48,374 nucleotides of DNA from Hyphomicrobiaceae bacterium (GCA_900298995.1 OMIC01000018.1:1-48374); one strand, 5' to 3'. Shown: positions 8,359-17,763, numbered from the stretch's first letter. Notes: generated from the letters alone by a model not told the origin. Program-made: numbers and translations.

Positions 8359-9684
8359 TTATTTTTCGACTTCGGCCGTGGCTGCAAGTGCTGCGAACGG
8401 GTCGATGCCCTTCAACCTCCACAACACGCCCGCATAGATGATGCCGATGGCGAGCCAGGTGATACCGCCGATCAACGACATCGCCTGCAGGTGGCTCCAG
8501 AGAATGGCTACCGAGATGAGCCCCAGAAACGGGATGACCCCGTAGGAAACGATTGCACCCAGACCACGTTCTTTCTTGATGAACAGGAAGTGGATGATCG
8601 TCGCCAGATTGACGAAAGAGAACGCGATGAGCGCGCCGAAGCTGATCAGCGAGACCGCAACGGTCAGCGGGGTGACGACTGCGATCAGGGATATCATGCC
8701 CAGGATCAGGATATTGAAGGTGGGTGTCTGAGATTTGGGCGACAGATATCCGAAGATCCGCTTCGGCAGCAGGTTGTCTCGGCCCATCACATAAAGCAGT
8801 CGGGAGGCACTGATCTGGGACGCCATTCCTGAGGCGAGCGAAGCGAAGGCAGCGGCAAAGGCGAAGGCCAGCTGGAAGCCCGGCCCGCCAAGTTCGAGCG
8901 CGATCTGCGGCGACACGCCGTCGAGATTGTCGAATTTGGTGACATCCGGATACTGCAACTGTACGAAATAGGAGACAGCCACGAACAGGCCGCCACCAAC
9001 AAGGGCCGTGTAGAGAACGGCTTTTGGGATATTGACCGTCGGATTGTGCGAGTCTTCAGAGAGCGTCGTGATCGCATCGAAACCCAGGAAGGAGTAGACG
9101 AGCACGGCTGCGCCTGCCAGAACGGTTGTGACGTCGAGTGGCACGAGTGGCTGGACCGTGAAGGACTCGGCGGGTGTTGCCCACATCGCGAAGACGATCA
9201 TCGCGCCGCAGATGGCAAACTGGATCGCCACCAGAAGCGCCGTGACGCGAACCGACAGCTTCAGGCCGAAGATGTTGAGTGCTGTGATCGCCACGGCGAA
9301 GGAAAAGGCCCAGAGCCAGTCCGGTACGCTCGGAAACACCGGACCTAGATAGATCCGCGGCAGCAGGACATTGATCATCGGAAGCAACATGTAGTCAGCC
9401 AGTGCGGCCCAGCCGACGAGGAAGCCGATTTTTGGCCCGACGGTCTTCTGTGCGAAGGTATAGGCTGACCCGGCATTTGGGTAGACCTTCACCATCTGTA
9501 TGTAGCTCCATGCTGTCAGCAGAATGACCAGCGTGGTGATGATGTAGGCCCCCGCGACGCGCCCGCCGGTGACATCGGTGATGATACCGAAGGTGTCGAA
9601 GATCGCCATTGGAGTCATGTAGGCAACGCCGACGATGATCAGCGGTACCAGCGTCAGCTTTCTCTCCAGACGAACTTCCGACAT
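8359..9684 (-). CDS. APC superfamily amino acid/polyamine permease
   Basis: A 441-residue inner-membrane transporter with about 12 transmembrane helices. The first helix carries LTLVPLIIVGVAYMTPMAIFD, and the later FLGFDAITTLSEDSHNPTVNIPKA is the APC-family helix 6 region with the loop that follows it. The internal GMASQISASRLLYVMGRDNLLP also matches APC permeases of the putrescine/amino acid group. The ATG giving MSEVRLERKL follows a GGGAG ribosome binding site; the open frame upstream is not protein-like. Substrate cannot be read from the sequence. It lies downstream of the protease gene on the same strand with a gap of 106 bases. Confidence 0.9.
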   Translation of the reverse strand: MSEVRLERKLTLVPLIIVGVAYMTPMAIFDTFGIITDVTGGRVAGAYIITTLVILLTAWSYIQMVKVYPNAGSAYTFAQKTVGPKIGFLVGWAALADYMLLPMINVLLPRIYLGPVFPSVPDWLWAFSFAVAITALNIFGLKLSVRVTALLVAIQFAICGAMIVFAMWATPAESFTVQPLVPLDVTTVLAGAAVLVYSFLGFDAITTLSEDSHNPTVNIPKAVLYTALVGGGLFVAVSYFVQLQYPDVTKFDNLDGVSPQIALELGGPGFQLAFAFAAAFASLASGMASQISASRLLYVMGRDNLLPKRIFGYLSPKSQTPTFNILILGMISLIAVVTPLTVAVSLISFGALIAFSFVNLATIIHFLFIKKERGLGAIVSYGVIPFLGLISVAILWSHLQAMSLIGGITWLAIGIIYAGVLWRLKGIDPFAALAATAEVEK

Positions 9685-9790
9685 GCCCCGGCTCCCTTGA
9701 ATCAGGAGCGCAGTCTGGCAGGTGTGGAAATCCGAATTCAATCTGTAGGAATACGGAGCCGAAGGTAAGTCCCTGGACGACGTTCGTTGG

Positions 9791-10684
9791 CTATTTTGTA
9801 TTGTCCTTGATGAAGCCCGATATGCCGCTGGCGCTGATCCGCGCATAGACACCGGGATAGTTGGGCTTTGCGCAGCCATTCCCCCAGCTCACGATGCCGG
9901 TAAGCACATTCTTGCCAGAGCCCGATGTCAGTGGGCCGCCGGAGTCGCCCTGACAACTGTCCACTCCGCCCGCCGTGTAGCCCGCGCAGAGCATGCGGCC
10001 GGTGATTGATCCCTGATAGGAAGTTGGGCTGTTGCACTCGTTCCGATTGTACAGTGGCACGCTCGCTTGCCTCAGCTGGGTTGGGTAGATCGTTCCTGCC
10101 TTGTTGGTGGCGCCCCAGCCCGTCACCGTCATGGCAGTGCCGACGGCCGGATCACTCGCGGCAAGGCTCGGCGAGGGATAGCCCGACTGAGCCGCCTTCA
10201 ACTCCCAGATTGCAACATCATAATCGAAAGTGTCCGGGTTCCAATTTGGGCTGATGGTGATCTTTTTGACATTGATCCTGGTGCCGCCACTGGAAAGCGA
10301 CTGGGTGCCGACGAGCACCTGAACCTCGGCGGCTGTGACAAAATCGCTGCAATGCGCTGCCGTGATGACGTAGCGGCTCTTGTAGAGTGTTCCACCGCAG
10401 AATTGGGCGTCGTAGTTCGAGGCAATACTCTTGTTCAGAAGCCCGACCTGGAACGGATGTATCGACGCCGAAGCCGTTGTCCCGCCCACGATCCGTGGCT
10501 GGATGCTGCCTCCAGAGAGAGTCTGCTGGGCGTCACTTGCCGGCAACGCCTCTGCGGTGCGCACCATGACGCGCTTGTGTACATAATCCCGCATCCAGTT
10601 GAAGGATGCTTCGTTGGCGAAGGCGGGTGTTGTGAGCAATCCGGCGAAACAGACTGTTGTGATGGTGCGGAAGAGTGAGGCCAT
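9791..10684 (-). CDS. Secreted trypsin-like serine protease (S1A)
   Basis: A 297-residue preproprotease. It has a signal peptide (1-23), a propeptide of about 40 residues ending in R64, then the activation site R|IVGG, so it is made as a zymogen. The triad is H111 (TAAHC), D156 (YDVAIW) and S248 (GDSGGP). D242, six residues before the Ser, is the trypsin S1-pocket Asp, predicting cleavage after Arg/Lys. Cysteine pairs typical of the fold are present (for example 96-112). Such complete chymotrypsin-fold proteases are uncommon in alphaproteobacteria, so a secreted digestive or predatory function, or old transfer, is possible. The ATG giving MASLFRTI was chosen because it starts the signal peptide. 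Confidence 0.93.
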   Translation of the reverse strand: MASLFRTITTVCFAGLLTTPAFANEASFNWMRDYVHKRVMVRTAEALPASDAQQTLSGGSIQPRIVGGTTASASIHPFQVGLLNKSIASNYDAQFCGGTLYKSRYVITAAHCSDFVTAAEVQVLVGTQSLSSGGTRINVKKITISPNWNPDTFDYDVAIWELKAAQSGYPSPSLAASDPAVGTAMTVTGWGATNKAGTIYPTQLRQASVPLYNRNECNSPTSYQGSITGRMLCAGYTAGGVDSCQGDSGGPLTSGSGKNVLTGIVSWGNGCAKPNYPGVYARISASGISGFIKDNTK

Positions 10685-10795
10685 GGAACGCGTCCTTCTG
10701 AATGAACTCCGAGGATATGCTAGATGCGCGTCGAAGTGGAGCAAATTGATTGCAAAACTTGATGCGTACCAAAAGTTGTGCGCATACCCTTGTCC

Positions 10796-11380
10796 CTATT
10801 TAAGCGTGTCAAGATAGGCAATGATTGCAGTGATCTCCTGAGGCTCGAAGGCGAATTCCGGCATTTTCTCGTGTCCGGTCACGATGCCTTCCGCCAGCGC
10901 TTCCTCGAGCGCATCGGGATCATACTTCTTAACTACGTCGCGGAAGGCCGGCGCCTTGGGTTCCGGCGACTGGCTCGCTGCGTCGATGGCGTGGCAGCGG
11001 GCGCAATTGGTGCGGAGCAAATCGAAACCCTGAAGGGCTGGATCGTCCGCCGTCTTGCTGCCCGAGCCAAGGCTCATGACAAAGGCAGTCAGGGCCTCGG
11101 ACTGTGGTTCGGTGACGTCCCAGTCCGGCATCAACGGATGACGAACCGCGAGCCCTTCCATGAAGCCGTCGATCAATTCCTCGCGGTCATAGTTCCGGGA
11201 GATATCGCGGAAAGGCGGAGCATCAGTCAGCGGGCTCTCTCCCTCGGAGGCAACGTTATGGCAGCGAGCGCAGTTGATTTCGGCAAGCCGCTTGCCCTCG
11301 GCGATCTGGGCGGCATTATCCTGCGCCAGCACCGGGCTTGCGGCGAGAACGAGTGTAACAAGGACGAGAATCAGTCTCAT
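10796..11380 (-). CDS. Diheme c-type cytochrome
   Basis: A 194-residue exported cytochrome with a signal peptide (1-19, ending VLA) and two CARCH heme motifs (C37-H41 and C126-H130). The two halves are internally similar: each CARCH is followed by an AP-x-FRD motif, then a segment carrying the likely Met ligand (HPLMPDW and HEKMPEF). So it arose by domain duplication and should carry two His/Met hemes in the periplasm. Its ATG overlaps the stop of phaC by 4 bases, so the two are translationally coupled. Its redox partner is not visible. Confidence 0.92.
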   Translation of the reverse strand: MRLILVLVTLVLAASPVLAQDNAAQIAEGKRLAEINCARCHNVASEGESPLTDAPPFRDISRNYDREELIDGFMEGLAVRHPLMPDWDVTEPQSEALTAFVMSLGSGSKTADDPALQGFDLLRTNCARCHAIDAASQSPEPKAPAFRDVVKKYDPDALEEALAEGIVTGHEKMPEFAFEPQEITAIIAYLDTLK

Positions 11381-13188
11381 GTTTCAGACTTTACCCGCAC
11401 ATAGCTGCCTGGCGCATCTTCGATCGGCTTAAGTTTGCCGCTTCCTGGGACGGGCGCCTTGACCTTTGGTCCGGACTTGTCCGCGATCCAGATGACCCAG
11501 TCCGGCCACCAGGACCCCGGCGTCTCGGTGGCGCCCTTCAGCCAGTCCTCAAGGGTTGCGGCACCCTTGTCGTTCGTCCAGTACTGATACTTCTTGGCCG
11601 CCGGCGGGTTGACCACGCCGGCAATGTGACCCGACCCGGACACGACAAGCCGCGTTTGCCCGCCGAAATAGCGCCCGAGGCGGAATACAGAAGCAAGCGG
11701 CGCGATGTGGTCCTCGCGGGCGGCGAGATTGTAGACCGGCAGCTTCACTTTCTTTAGGTCGATGCGAACATTGTCGAGCACCATCTTGCCTTGCGAGAGC
11801 TTGTTGTTCATGTAGCATTCGCGCAGGTAGAACGAGTGGACGCCTGCAGGCATGCGCGTTGAATCGGCATTCCAGTAGAGCAGGTCGAAGGGCATGGGGT
11901 CCTTGCCCAGCATGTAGTTGTTGACCACATAGGACCAGATCAGGTCATTGGAGCGCAGCAGGTTGAAGGCGTCGGCCATGCGGGTGCCGGGCAGATAGCC
12001 CTTGTCCTTCATGCGCTCCTCGATCCACTTCACCTGCTCTTCATCGACATAGACCAGCAGGTCTCCTGCCTTTTCGAAGTCCACCTGGGTGGTGAAGAAG
12101 GTCGCGGAATTCACGCGGTTGTCGTTCTGCGCCACCATCCAGCCGAGCGAGGCTGCGGTCAGCGTCCCGCCGATGCAGTAGCCGATCACGTTCACTTTCT
12201 TCGCACCGGTGGCGTCGAGTGCAGCCTGGACGGCCTCAAGAAAGCCCTCGCGCATGTAATCCGAGAAGCTCTTGCGAGCCTGGCGCTCATCGGCGTTGAT
12301 CCATGACACGATGAATACGGTCAGGCCCTGGTCCACCGCCCACTTCACGAACGACTTCTGCGCGTTGAGGTCGAGAATGTAGAACTTGTTGATCCACGGC
12401 GGGATGATGACCAGCGGATACTCGTAGGTCTCTGCCTGCGTTGGGGCATACTGGATGAGTTCGAAGGTCTCGTTGCGGAACACGACCTTGCCCGGTGTGG
12501 TGGCGATGTTGCGGCCGATCTCGAAGGCGGTCATGTCCGTCTGCTTGATCCGCAGGCGTCCGCCCGAGGCTTCCATGTCCTCCTGGAGATGCTTCAGGCC
12601 CTCGATCAGGTTGGCGCCGCTGGTGGCGAGAGTCGTGCGCAGGACTTCCGGATTCGTGACGGCGAAATTGCTGGGCGAGAGGGCATTGGCGATCTGCTCG
12701 ACGTAGAACTTTGCCTTGTGGCGCGTGTGCTCGTCGACGCCTTCCGCCTTCTGCACCATCTCCTGCGCCCAGTTGGCCGAGATCAGATAGAATTGCTTGA
12801 GAAAGTCGAAGACGGCGTTTTCCTGCCAGTCCTTATCCTTGAAGCGCTTGTCGGCGCGGCCGGGTTCGGCCACCTGTTGGGCCTCCTGGCCCAGCGCGCG
12901 CGACCAGGCGCTCTGCCAGAGCTGGCCATAGGCGTTCCACAGCTGCATCTGGGCGTCCATGAGCTTCTGCGGGTCACTCATGTAGGATTGCGCCACCGCT
13001 CCGAGGGTCTTGGTCACCTGTTCCATCGGAGTGACCTGGGTTTCGGCGTGTTCAAGAACCGGCTGCGGCCGCTCGGCCACCATCCGGGCAATCGCGGCGG
13101 CCTGCTCGAACACCTTGGCCATGTTCTGGGCGAACTGAACCGGATCGGCGAGGGTGTAGGGGGAGGGCGTCTGCGGCGTATCGGGCAT
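11377..13188 (-). CDS. phaC: Class I poly(3-hydroxyalkanoate) synthase
   Basis: Polymerises hydroxyacyl-CoA into storage polyester on the granule surface. The 603-residue length fits class I (about 590-620), not the 350-residue class III. The N-terminal helical region (1-200) is followed by the alpha/beta-hydrolase catalytic domain. The lipase-like box GYCIGG holds the nucleophile C338, with the later AAREDHIAP (Asp) and SGSGHIAGVVNPP (His) completing the triad. PPWINKFYILDL is another strong family mark. No phaA, phaB, phasin or phaR lies next to it. Downstream it is coupled to a diheme cytochrome. A PHB-depolymerase-family esterase occurs elsewhere in this window at 25.6 kb. Confidence 0.96.
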   Translation of the reverse strand: MPDTPQTPSPYTLADPVQFAQNMAKVFEQAAAIARMVAERPQPVLEHAETQVTPMEQVTKTLGAVAQSYMSDPQKLMDAQMQLWNAYGQLWQSAWSRALGQEAQQVAEPGRADKRFKDKDWQENAVFDFLKQFYLISANWAQEMVQKAEGVDEHTRHKAKFYVEQIANALSPSNFAVTNPEVLRTTLATSGANLIEGLKHLQEDMEASGGRLRIKQTDMTAFEIGRNIATTPGKVVFRNETFELIQYAPTQAETYEYPLVIIPPWINKFYILDLNAQKSFVKWAVDQGLTVFIVSWINADERQARKSFSDYMREGFLEAVQAALDATGAKKVNVIGYCIGGTLTAASLGWMVAQNDNRVNSATFFTTQVDFEKAGDLLVYVDEEQVKWIEERMKDKGYLPGTRMADAFNLLRSNDLIWSYVVNNYMLGKDPMPFDLLYWNADSTRMPAGVHSFYLRECYMNNKLSQGKMVLDNVRIDLKKVKLPVYNLAAREDHIAPLASVFRLGRYFGGQTRLVVSGSGHIAGVVNPPAAKKYQYWTNDKGAATLEDWLKGATETPGSWWPDWVIWIADKSGPKVKAPVPGSGKLKPIEDAPGSYVRVKSET

Positions 13189-13405
13189 GGCCTGCTCTTG
13201 AAGGGCGATTATGGCGGAACTGTAAAGAGATTGGCCGGAAAGGCAAATTGGTCATGAGGAGGGGGGAGGGAGGGTTTGTAGGTGAGCGGCGGTGTCCAGA
13301 CCTAGGGTTCTTTTGGGAACTCCCAGCCGTGAAAACCATTGCGTCCATTGTCAGGTCTTTGCTCCCAATCTAGCAATATGCAACCGCAATCATTGGGGCC
13401 TAGGC

Positions 13406-14257
13406 ATGGCTGACAAATCTGACCTGCCGTCGTTTCAGAGCTACTTTTGGCCTGCGATCGAGTCACTTCGCGCCCGCGGCGGATCGGCAACCATCGAGGA
13501 ACTCGAAGATGACGTTGCTGCCAATCTGCACATGACCGATGAACTCCGGGCCGTGCCTCATGGCAATGGATATCGGACGCAGTTCGAGTACGAGTTGGGA
13601 TGGGTTCGAACCTATCTGAAGAAAGCTGGACTTGCCGCCAACAGTGAGCGTGGCGTTTGGTCCCTGACCGACAGCGGCGAGTCCGTCTCGGAGGCAGAGG
13701 TTCAACTGGTTCCGAATCGCGTCCGCGAGCTGGACAGGGCTGAGAGAGGCAAACGGGCCGACAGGTTGGCAGCTGAAAGTGGAGAAGATCAGGAACCGCT
13801 GTCTTGGGGAGATCACCTGCTCGAAAAGCTGCTGTCGATCAGGCCTGATGCCTTTGAAAGACTCTGCCAGCGATTGCTCCGCGAAAGCGGTTTTACGCGC
13901 GTGGAAGTGACCGGACGCACCGGGGATGGCGGAATCGATGGTATCGGCACGCTGCGTGTGAACCTAGTCTCGTTCCATGTCCTGTTCCAGTGCAAGAAAT
14001 GGCGGGGTGGTGTCGGAGCAAAGGAAGTGCGCGATTTCCGTGGCGCCATGATTGGGCGCGCGGACAAGGGTCTGATTGTCACCACGGGACACTTCACTGC
14101 GGATGCCCGAAGGGAGGCCTCGCGTGATGGAGCCCCGGCTATCGATCTTGTCGATGGAGAAGCCGTTTGCGGGCTCCTGAAGGATCTCCGACTGGGCGTG
14201 CATGTTGCTCAGGTGGAGCAGGTCTCGATTGTCGACTCCTTCTTCGAGTCGATCTGA
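13406..14257 (+). CDS. Mrr-family restriction endonuclease
   Basis: A 283-residue protein with the type IV Mrr layout: an N-terminal winged-helix Mrr_N region (about 8-90, including FWPAIESL and the SLTDSG turn) and a C-terminal PD-(D/E)xK-type nuclease domain (about 145-265). The catalytic strand motifs GDGGIDG (173-179) and QCKKW (195-199) are intact, so it should cut DNA, classically modified DNA. No methyltransferase gene is next to it, as expected for Mrr. It is divergent from phaC and sits between housekeeping genes, with lower GC than its neighbours, which hints at acquisition. I used the ATG giving MADKSDLPSF; about 38 codons of open frame upstream are not protein-like. Confidence 0.88.
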   Translation: MADKSDLPSFQSYFWPAIESLRARGGSATIEELEDDVAANLHMTDELRAVPHGNGYRTQFEYELGWVRTYLKKAGLAANSERGVWSLTDSGESVSEAEVQLVPNRVRELDRAERGKRADRLAAESGEDQEPLSWGDHLLEKLLSIRPDAFERLCQRLLRESGFTRVEVTGRTGDGGIDGIGTLRVNLVSFHVLFQCKKWRGGVGAKEVRDFRGAMIGRADKGLIVTTGHFTADARREASRDGAPAIDLVDGEAVCGLLKDLRLGVHVAQVEQVSIVDSFFESI

Positions 14258-14423
14258 CGCTCCGTTTCATCATGCAGTCTGGAGGGACGTCGGCGCGTTG
14301 GTAGCTGGTCAATCAAGCGCCCGACGATGAAAGTTCGGCATCTGAACATCTTGGCAAACGCATCAGTCTCAAAGCGTAGGCGTATATTTAGCCTCTGGGC
14401 CGCGCCTTGGTCTCACCCCTTCC

Positions 14424-14452
14424 TTGCCATCCTGCCCATCTCCCGCCATAAG
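14424..14452 (+). promoter_or_regulatory. Putative promoter of hom-recJ
   Basis: TTGCCA and CATAAG are separated by 17 bases, with the -10 box about 47 bases before the hom start. No riboswitch or leader peptide was recognised between them. Confidence 0.45.
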
Positions 14453-14498
14453 ACCCGCCAGTTGAGGAAAAATCACCGTTCGGACGGGGTTGCGTGAG

Positions 14499-15803
14499 AT
14501 GACACAGGCATTGCGGCTGGGGATTGCGGGTCTTGGAACCGTGGGTGGCGGGGTGCTCGACATCCTTGCCCGTCATGGTGCGCTGGTGGCCGCGCGGGCC
14601 GGTCGCCCGGTCGAGGTGGTCGCCGTCTCGGCGCGGTCCCGGGGCAAGGACCGGGGGCACGACCTCTCGAAGCTCGTCTGGCACGACGATCCGGTGAAAC
14701 TGGCCGCCGATCCCGGCATCGACGTCTTCGTCGAACTGATGGGCGGCGAGGGCGATCCGGCGAGATCCGCCGTCGAGACCGCGCTCCGGGGCGGCAAGCA
14801 TGTGATCACCGCCAACAAGGCGCTTCTCGCCCATCACGGTGCGGGTCTGGCGCGGCTCGCGGAGGATCGTGGCGTGGCGCTCAATTTCGAGGCGGCCGTC
14901 GCGGGCGGCATCCCCATCGTCAAGACCATCCGTGAGGGGCTTGCCGGAAACCGGCTGGGAAAGGTTTTCGGAATCCTCAACGGCACCTGCAACTACATCC
15001 TGACCAAGATGGCCAATGAAGGCCGGAGTTTTGCTGATGTGCTGAAGGAGGCGCAGGCGCTGGGCTATGCCGAGGCCGACCCCACCTTCGACGTCGGCGG
15101 CTTCGACACGGCCCACAAGCTTGCGGTGCTCACCGCGCTGGCCTTCGGGGCGGAGGTCAATCTCAAGGCCATCGATATCGAGGGCATCGAGCGGATCACG
15201 CTGGAGGACATCCGCAACGCCTCCGAGATGGGTTACAAGATAAAGTTGCTCGGTGTCGCGGTTGCCAGCGGGCAGGGCATCGAGCAGCGTGTCCATCCCA
15301 CACTGATCCCGAAGGGCTCGCCCGTCGCCGACACGGACGGCGTGTTCAACGCCGTCGTGGTGAAGGGCGATTTCGCTGGCGACCTGATGCTGGAGGGACG
15401 CGGCGCGGGCGCCCATCCCACGGCCTCAGCCGTGCTCTCCGACGTCGTCGATATCGCGCGTGGCAACCGCAGGCCGGTGTTCGGCGTACCCGCTGGTGAG
15501 TTGCGGCCCTACCAGGCCGCACCTCCCCGCGCCCATGAGGGCGGCTTCTATGTCGCCCTCACCCTGCAGGACAAGCCGGGCGCCGTGGCTGCCGTCGCCA
15601 GCATCCTGGCCGACGAGAAGATCTCGATTGAAAGCATCGTGCAGCGTGGCAAGACCGAGAAGGATACGCCGCGCGCCACCGCGCCCTTCATTCTCATCAC
15701 CCACGACACGGTGGAAAGCCGGATGCGCGCCGCGCTTGAGCGTATCGAACGCGATGGCCATGTGGCGGGCCAGCCGCGCATGATCCGGATCGAGAGGCTT
15801 TGA
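14499..15803 (+). CDS. hom: Homoserine dehydrogenase
   Basis: Reduces aspartate semialdehyde to homoserine, the branch point to threonine and methionine. The 434-residue protein has an NAD(P)-binding Rossmann start (GIAGLGTVGGG), the catalytic core with KHVITANKALLAHHG, NGTCNYILTKM and EADPTFDVGGFDTAHKL, and a C-terminal ACT domain (about residue 350 onward, GFYVALTLQDKPGAVA), the usual feedback site for threonine. I chose the ATG after a GGGG-type ribosome binding site; a TTG three codons upstream is possible. Its TGA overlaps the recJ start by 4 bases. Confidence 0.96.
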   Translation: MTQALRLGIAGLGTVGGGVLDILARHGALVAARAGRPVEVVAVSARSRGKDRGHDLSKLVWHDDPVKLAADPGIDVFVELMGGEGDPARSAVETALRGGKHVITANKALLAHHGAGLARLAEDRGVALNFEAAVAGGIPIVKTIREGLAGNRLGKVFGILNGTCNYILTKMANEGRSFADVLKEAQALGYAEADPTFDVGGFDTAHKLAVLTALAFGAEVNLKAIDIEGIERITLEDIRNASEMGYKIKLLGVAVASGQGIEQRVHPTLIPKGSPVADTDGVFNAVVVKGDFAGDLMLEGRGAGAHPTASAVLSDVVDIARGNRRPVFGVPAGELRPYQAAPPRAHEGGFYVALTLQDKPGAVAAVASILADEKISIESIVQRGKTEKDTPRATAPFILITHDTVESRMRAALERIERDGHVAGQPRMIRIERL

Positions 15804-17596
15804 GCGGCGAGGTCCTGCCACGCGCCTTTCTGGGCGTCGAGCGCTCGGCTTCGGCGCGGCGCTGGACGGCCCGTCTCGAAGATCAACGAGTCGCCGCCGC
15901 GATTTCCGAGCGTCATGATCTGCCCGAGATCGTGGGCCGCGTGCTCGCGGCGCGCGGCGTGGGCGTCAACGAGGCCGAGGCCTTCCTCAATCCGACCATC
16001 CGCAGCCTCATGCCCCAGCCATCAGCACTGCGCGACATGGAGAAGGGGGCGGACCGGCTGGCCGCCGCCATCATGGCGGGCGAGAAGATCGGTATCATCT
16101 CCGACTATGACGTGGACGGCGTCTCCTCGGCTGCCATGCTCAGCCTGTTTCTGCAGGCGGTGGGCGGCGTCTGCCAGGTCCATATTCCGGACCGGCTCAC
16201 CGAGGGCTACGGCCCGTCGCAGCGTGCGGTCGAGGCGCTGCAGGCGGCGGGAGCCTCGCTGCTGGTGACACTCGACTGCGGGGTCATGGCTCATGACCCG
16301 CTGGCGCGTGCCGCCGAACTGGGGCTCGTCACCATCATCGTCGATCACCATCAGGCGGGCGAGCATCTGCCGGAAGCCTATGCGGTGATCAATCCCAACC
16401 GCCAGGACGACGTCTCGGGGCTTGGCTATCTCTGCGCGGCAGGCGTCACCATGATCTTCCTCGCGGCGGCCAGCAAGGCGTTGCGCAAGGCGGGCTGGTA
16501 TGGACCCGCGCGACCCGAGCCCAACCTTCTGCAATGGCTCGAACTGGTAAGCCTCGCCACGGTGTGCGACGTCGTGCCGCTCAAGGGCCTCAACCGTGCC
16601 TATGTCACCCAGGGGCTCAAGGTCATGGCGCGAAGGGAGAACCTCGGGCTCTCCTGTCTTGTCGACGTCGCCCGGCTGAAGCGCCGCCCCGACAGCTATG
16701 CCCTGGGCTTCCTTCTGGGGCCTCGCATCAACGCCGCGGGCCGGATCGGCAATGCCGCGCTGGCGCTCACCCTGCTGACCACCCGGGAGAAGGGGGAAGC
16801 CGCCAGCATCGCCCAGGAACTGGAACGGCTCAACCGCGAGCGCCAGGAGATCGAACTCGCTGTCGTCGATCAGGCCATGCGGCAGGCCGATGCGATGCTG
16901 GGCGCGGAGCGCCGTGCCGCCGTGCTGGTGGTCTCGGGACGCGGCTGGCACCCGGGCGTCGTCGGTCTCGCAGCAGCCCGGCTGAAGGAGCGTTTCAACC
17001 GGCCCAGCCTCGTGCTGGCCGAAGATCGTGAGGGCAGGCTGGCCGCCGGGTCCGGCCGCTCGATACCGGGGGTCGATCTCGGGCGATCGGTGCGTGAGGC
17101 TTTCGAGGCGGGCATCATCACCAAGGGGGGCGGCCATGCCATGGCGGCAGGCCTCACGGTCGAGACTGCCCGCCTGGCCGACCTCCGCGGCTTTCTCGAG
17201 GACCGGCTCGCCGCGCAGGTCATGGCGGCCCAGGATCATGCCCTGCAGATTGATGCCGCGCTGACCGCCGGTGCGGCCACGCTGGAACTGATCGAACTGC
17301 TGGAACAGGCTGGCCCTTATGGCACCGCCCATGCGGCGCCTGTCTTTGCCTTTCCCGCCCACCGCGTTCTCTATGCGGCTGCGGCTGGCGGAAGCCATGT
17401 TCGCTGCACCATCGCGGCGGCGGACGGCAAGCGCCTCAAGGCGATCGCCTTCCGCGCCCTGGGCACGGAACTGGGTGAACTCCTGCTCTCGGAACGCCAG
17501 TTGCCGCTGCATATCGCCGGACGGCTCACCATCGACGACTGGTCCGGCGCCCGTGCGCCCTCCCTCCACATCGAGGACGTGGCACGGGTGGTCTGA
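15800..17596 (+). CDS. recJ: Single-stranded-DNA-specific exonuclease RecJ
   Basis: 5'-to-3' exonuclease on single-stranded DNA in recombination and mismatch repair. The 598-residue protein has the DHH phosphoesterase motifs SDYDVDGVSSA, LDCG and VDHHQAGEHLP, and the C-terminal DHHA1 GGHAMAAGLTV motif, then an OB-like region. Length is typical. It uses a TTG start overlapping the hom stop (TTGA), with GAGAGG as a ribosome binding site inside the end of hom, so the two are translationally coupled. This hom-recJ order is common in alphaproteobacteria. The gene is followed by tRNA-Glu. Confidence 0.96.
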   Translation: MSGEVLPRAFLGVERSASARRWTARLEDQRVAAAISERHDLPEIVGRVLAARGVGVNEAEAFLNPTIRSLMPQPSALRDMEKGADRLAAAIMAGEKIGIISDYDVDGVSSAAMLSLFLQAVGGVCQVHIPDRLTEGYGPSQRAVEALQAAGASLLVTLDCGVMAHDPLARAAELGLVTIIVDHHQAGEHLPEAYAVINPNRQDDVSGLGYLCAAGVTMIFLAAASKALRKAGWYGPARPEPNLLQWLELVSLATVCDVVPLKGLNRAYVTQGLKVMARRENLGLSCLVDVARLKRRPDSYALGFLLGPRINAAGRIGNAALALTLLTTREKGEAASIAQELERLNRERQEIELAVVDQAMRQADAMLGAERRAAVLVVSGRGWHPGVVGLAAARLKERFNRPSLVLAEDREGRLAAGSGRSIPGVDLGRSVREAFEAGIITKGGGHAMAAGLTVETARLADLRGFLEDRLAAQVMAAQDHALQIDAALTAGAATLELIELLEQAGPYGTAHAAPVFAFPAHRVLYAAAAGGSHVRCTIAAADGKRLKAIAFRALGTELGELLLSERQLPLHIAGRLTIDDWSGARAPSLHIEDVARVV

Positions 17597-17649
17597 GCCT
17601 TGCCAAGCGTGCCGAACCCCCCTATAGAGCGGCGGCTTCACGAGCGCGG

Positions 17650-17724
17650 GCGCCCTTCGTCTATCGGTTAGGACGGCAGCCTTTCACGTTGCAAAGACGG
17701 GTTCGACTCCCGTAGGGCGCGCCA
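17650..17724 (+). tRNA. tRNA-Glu (TTC)
   Basis: A 75-base cloverleaf including an encoded CCA. The acceptor stem GCGCCCT pairs with AGGGCGC, the anticodon loop CTTTCAC shows anticodon TTC, and the T-arm GTTCGACTC is normal. It lies 53 bases after recJ. Confidence 0.96.
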
Positions 17725-17763
17725 CCCCATCTCCCCCGGCTTTCCAATCACCGGCCAGTCCGT

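Noticed and set aside
16022-17641. Long minus-strand open frame opposite recJ (539 codons), and similar frames opposite hom, gatB and the importer binding-protein gene
   Set aside because: They mirror the codon pattern of the real high-GC genes, have no recognisable domains, and are rich in Arg, Gly and His, as expected of antisense frames.
17650-17724. tRNA-Glu as an integration site
   Set aside because: No direct repeat of the tRNA 3' end and no integrase gene were seen on either side.
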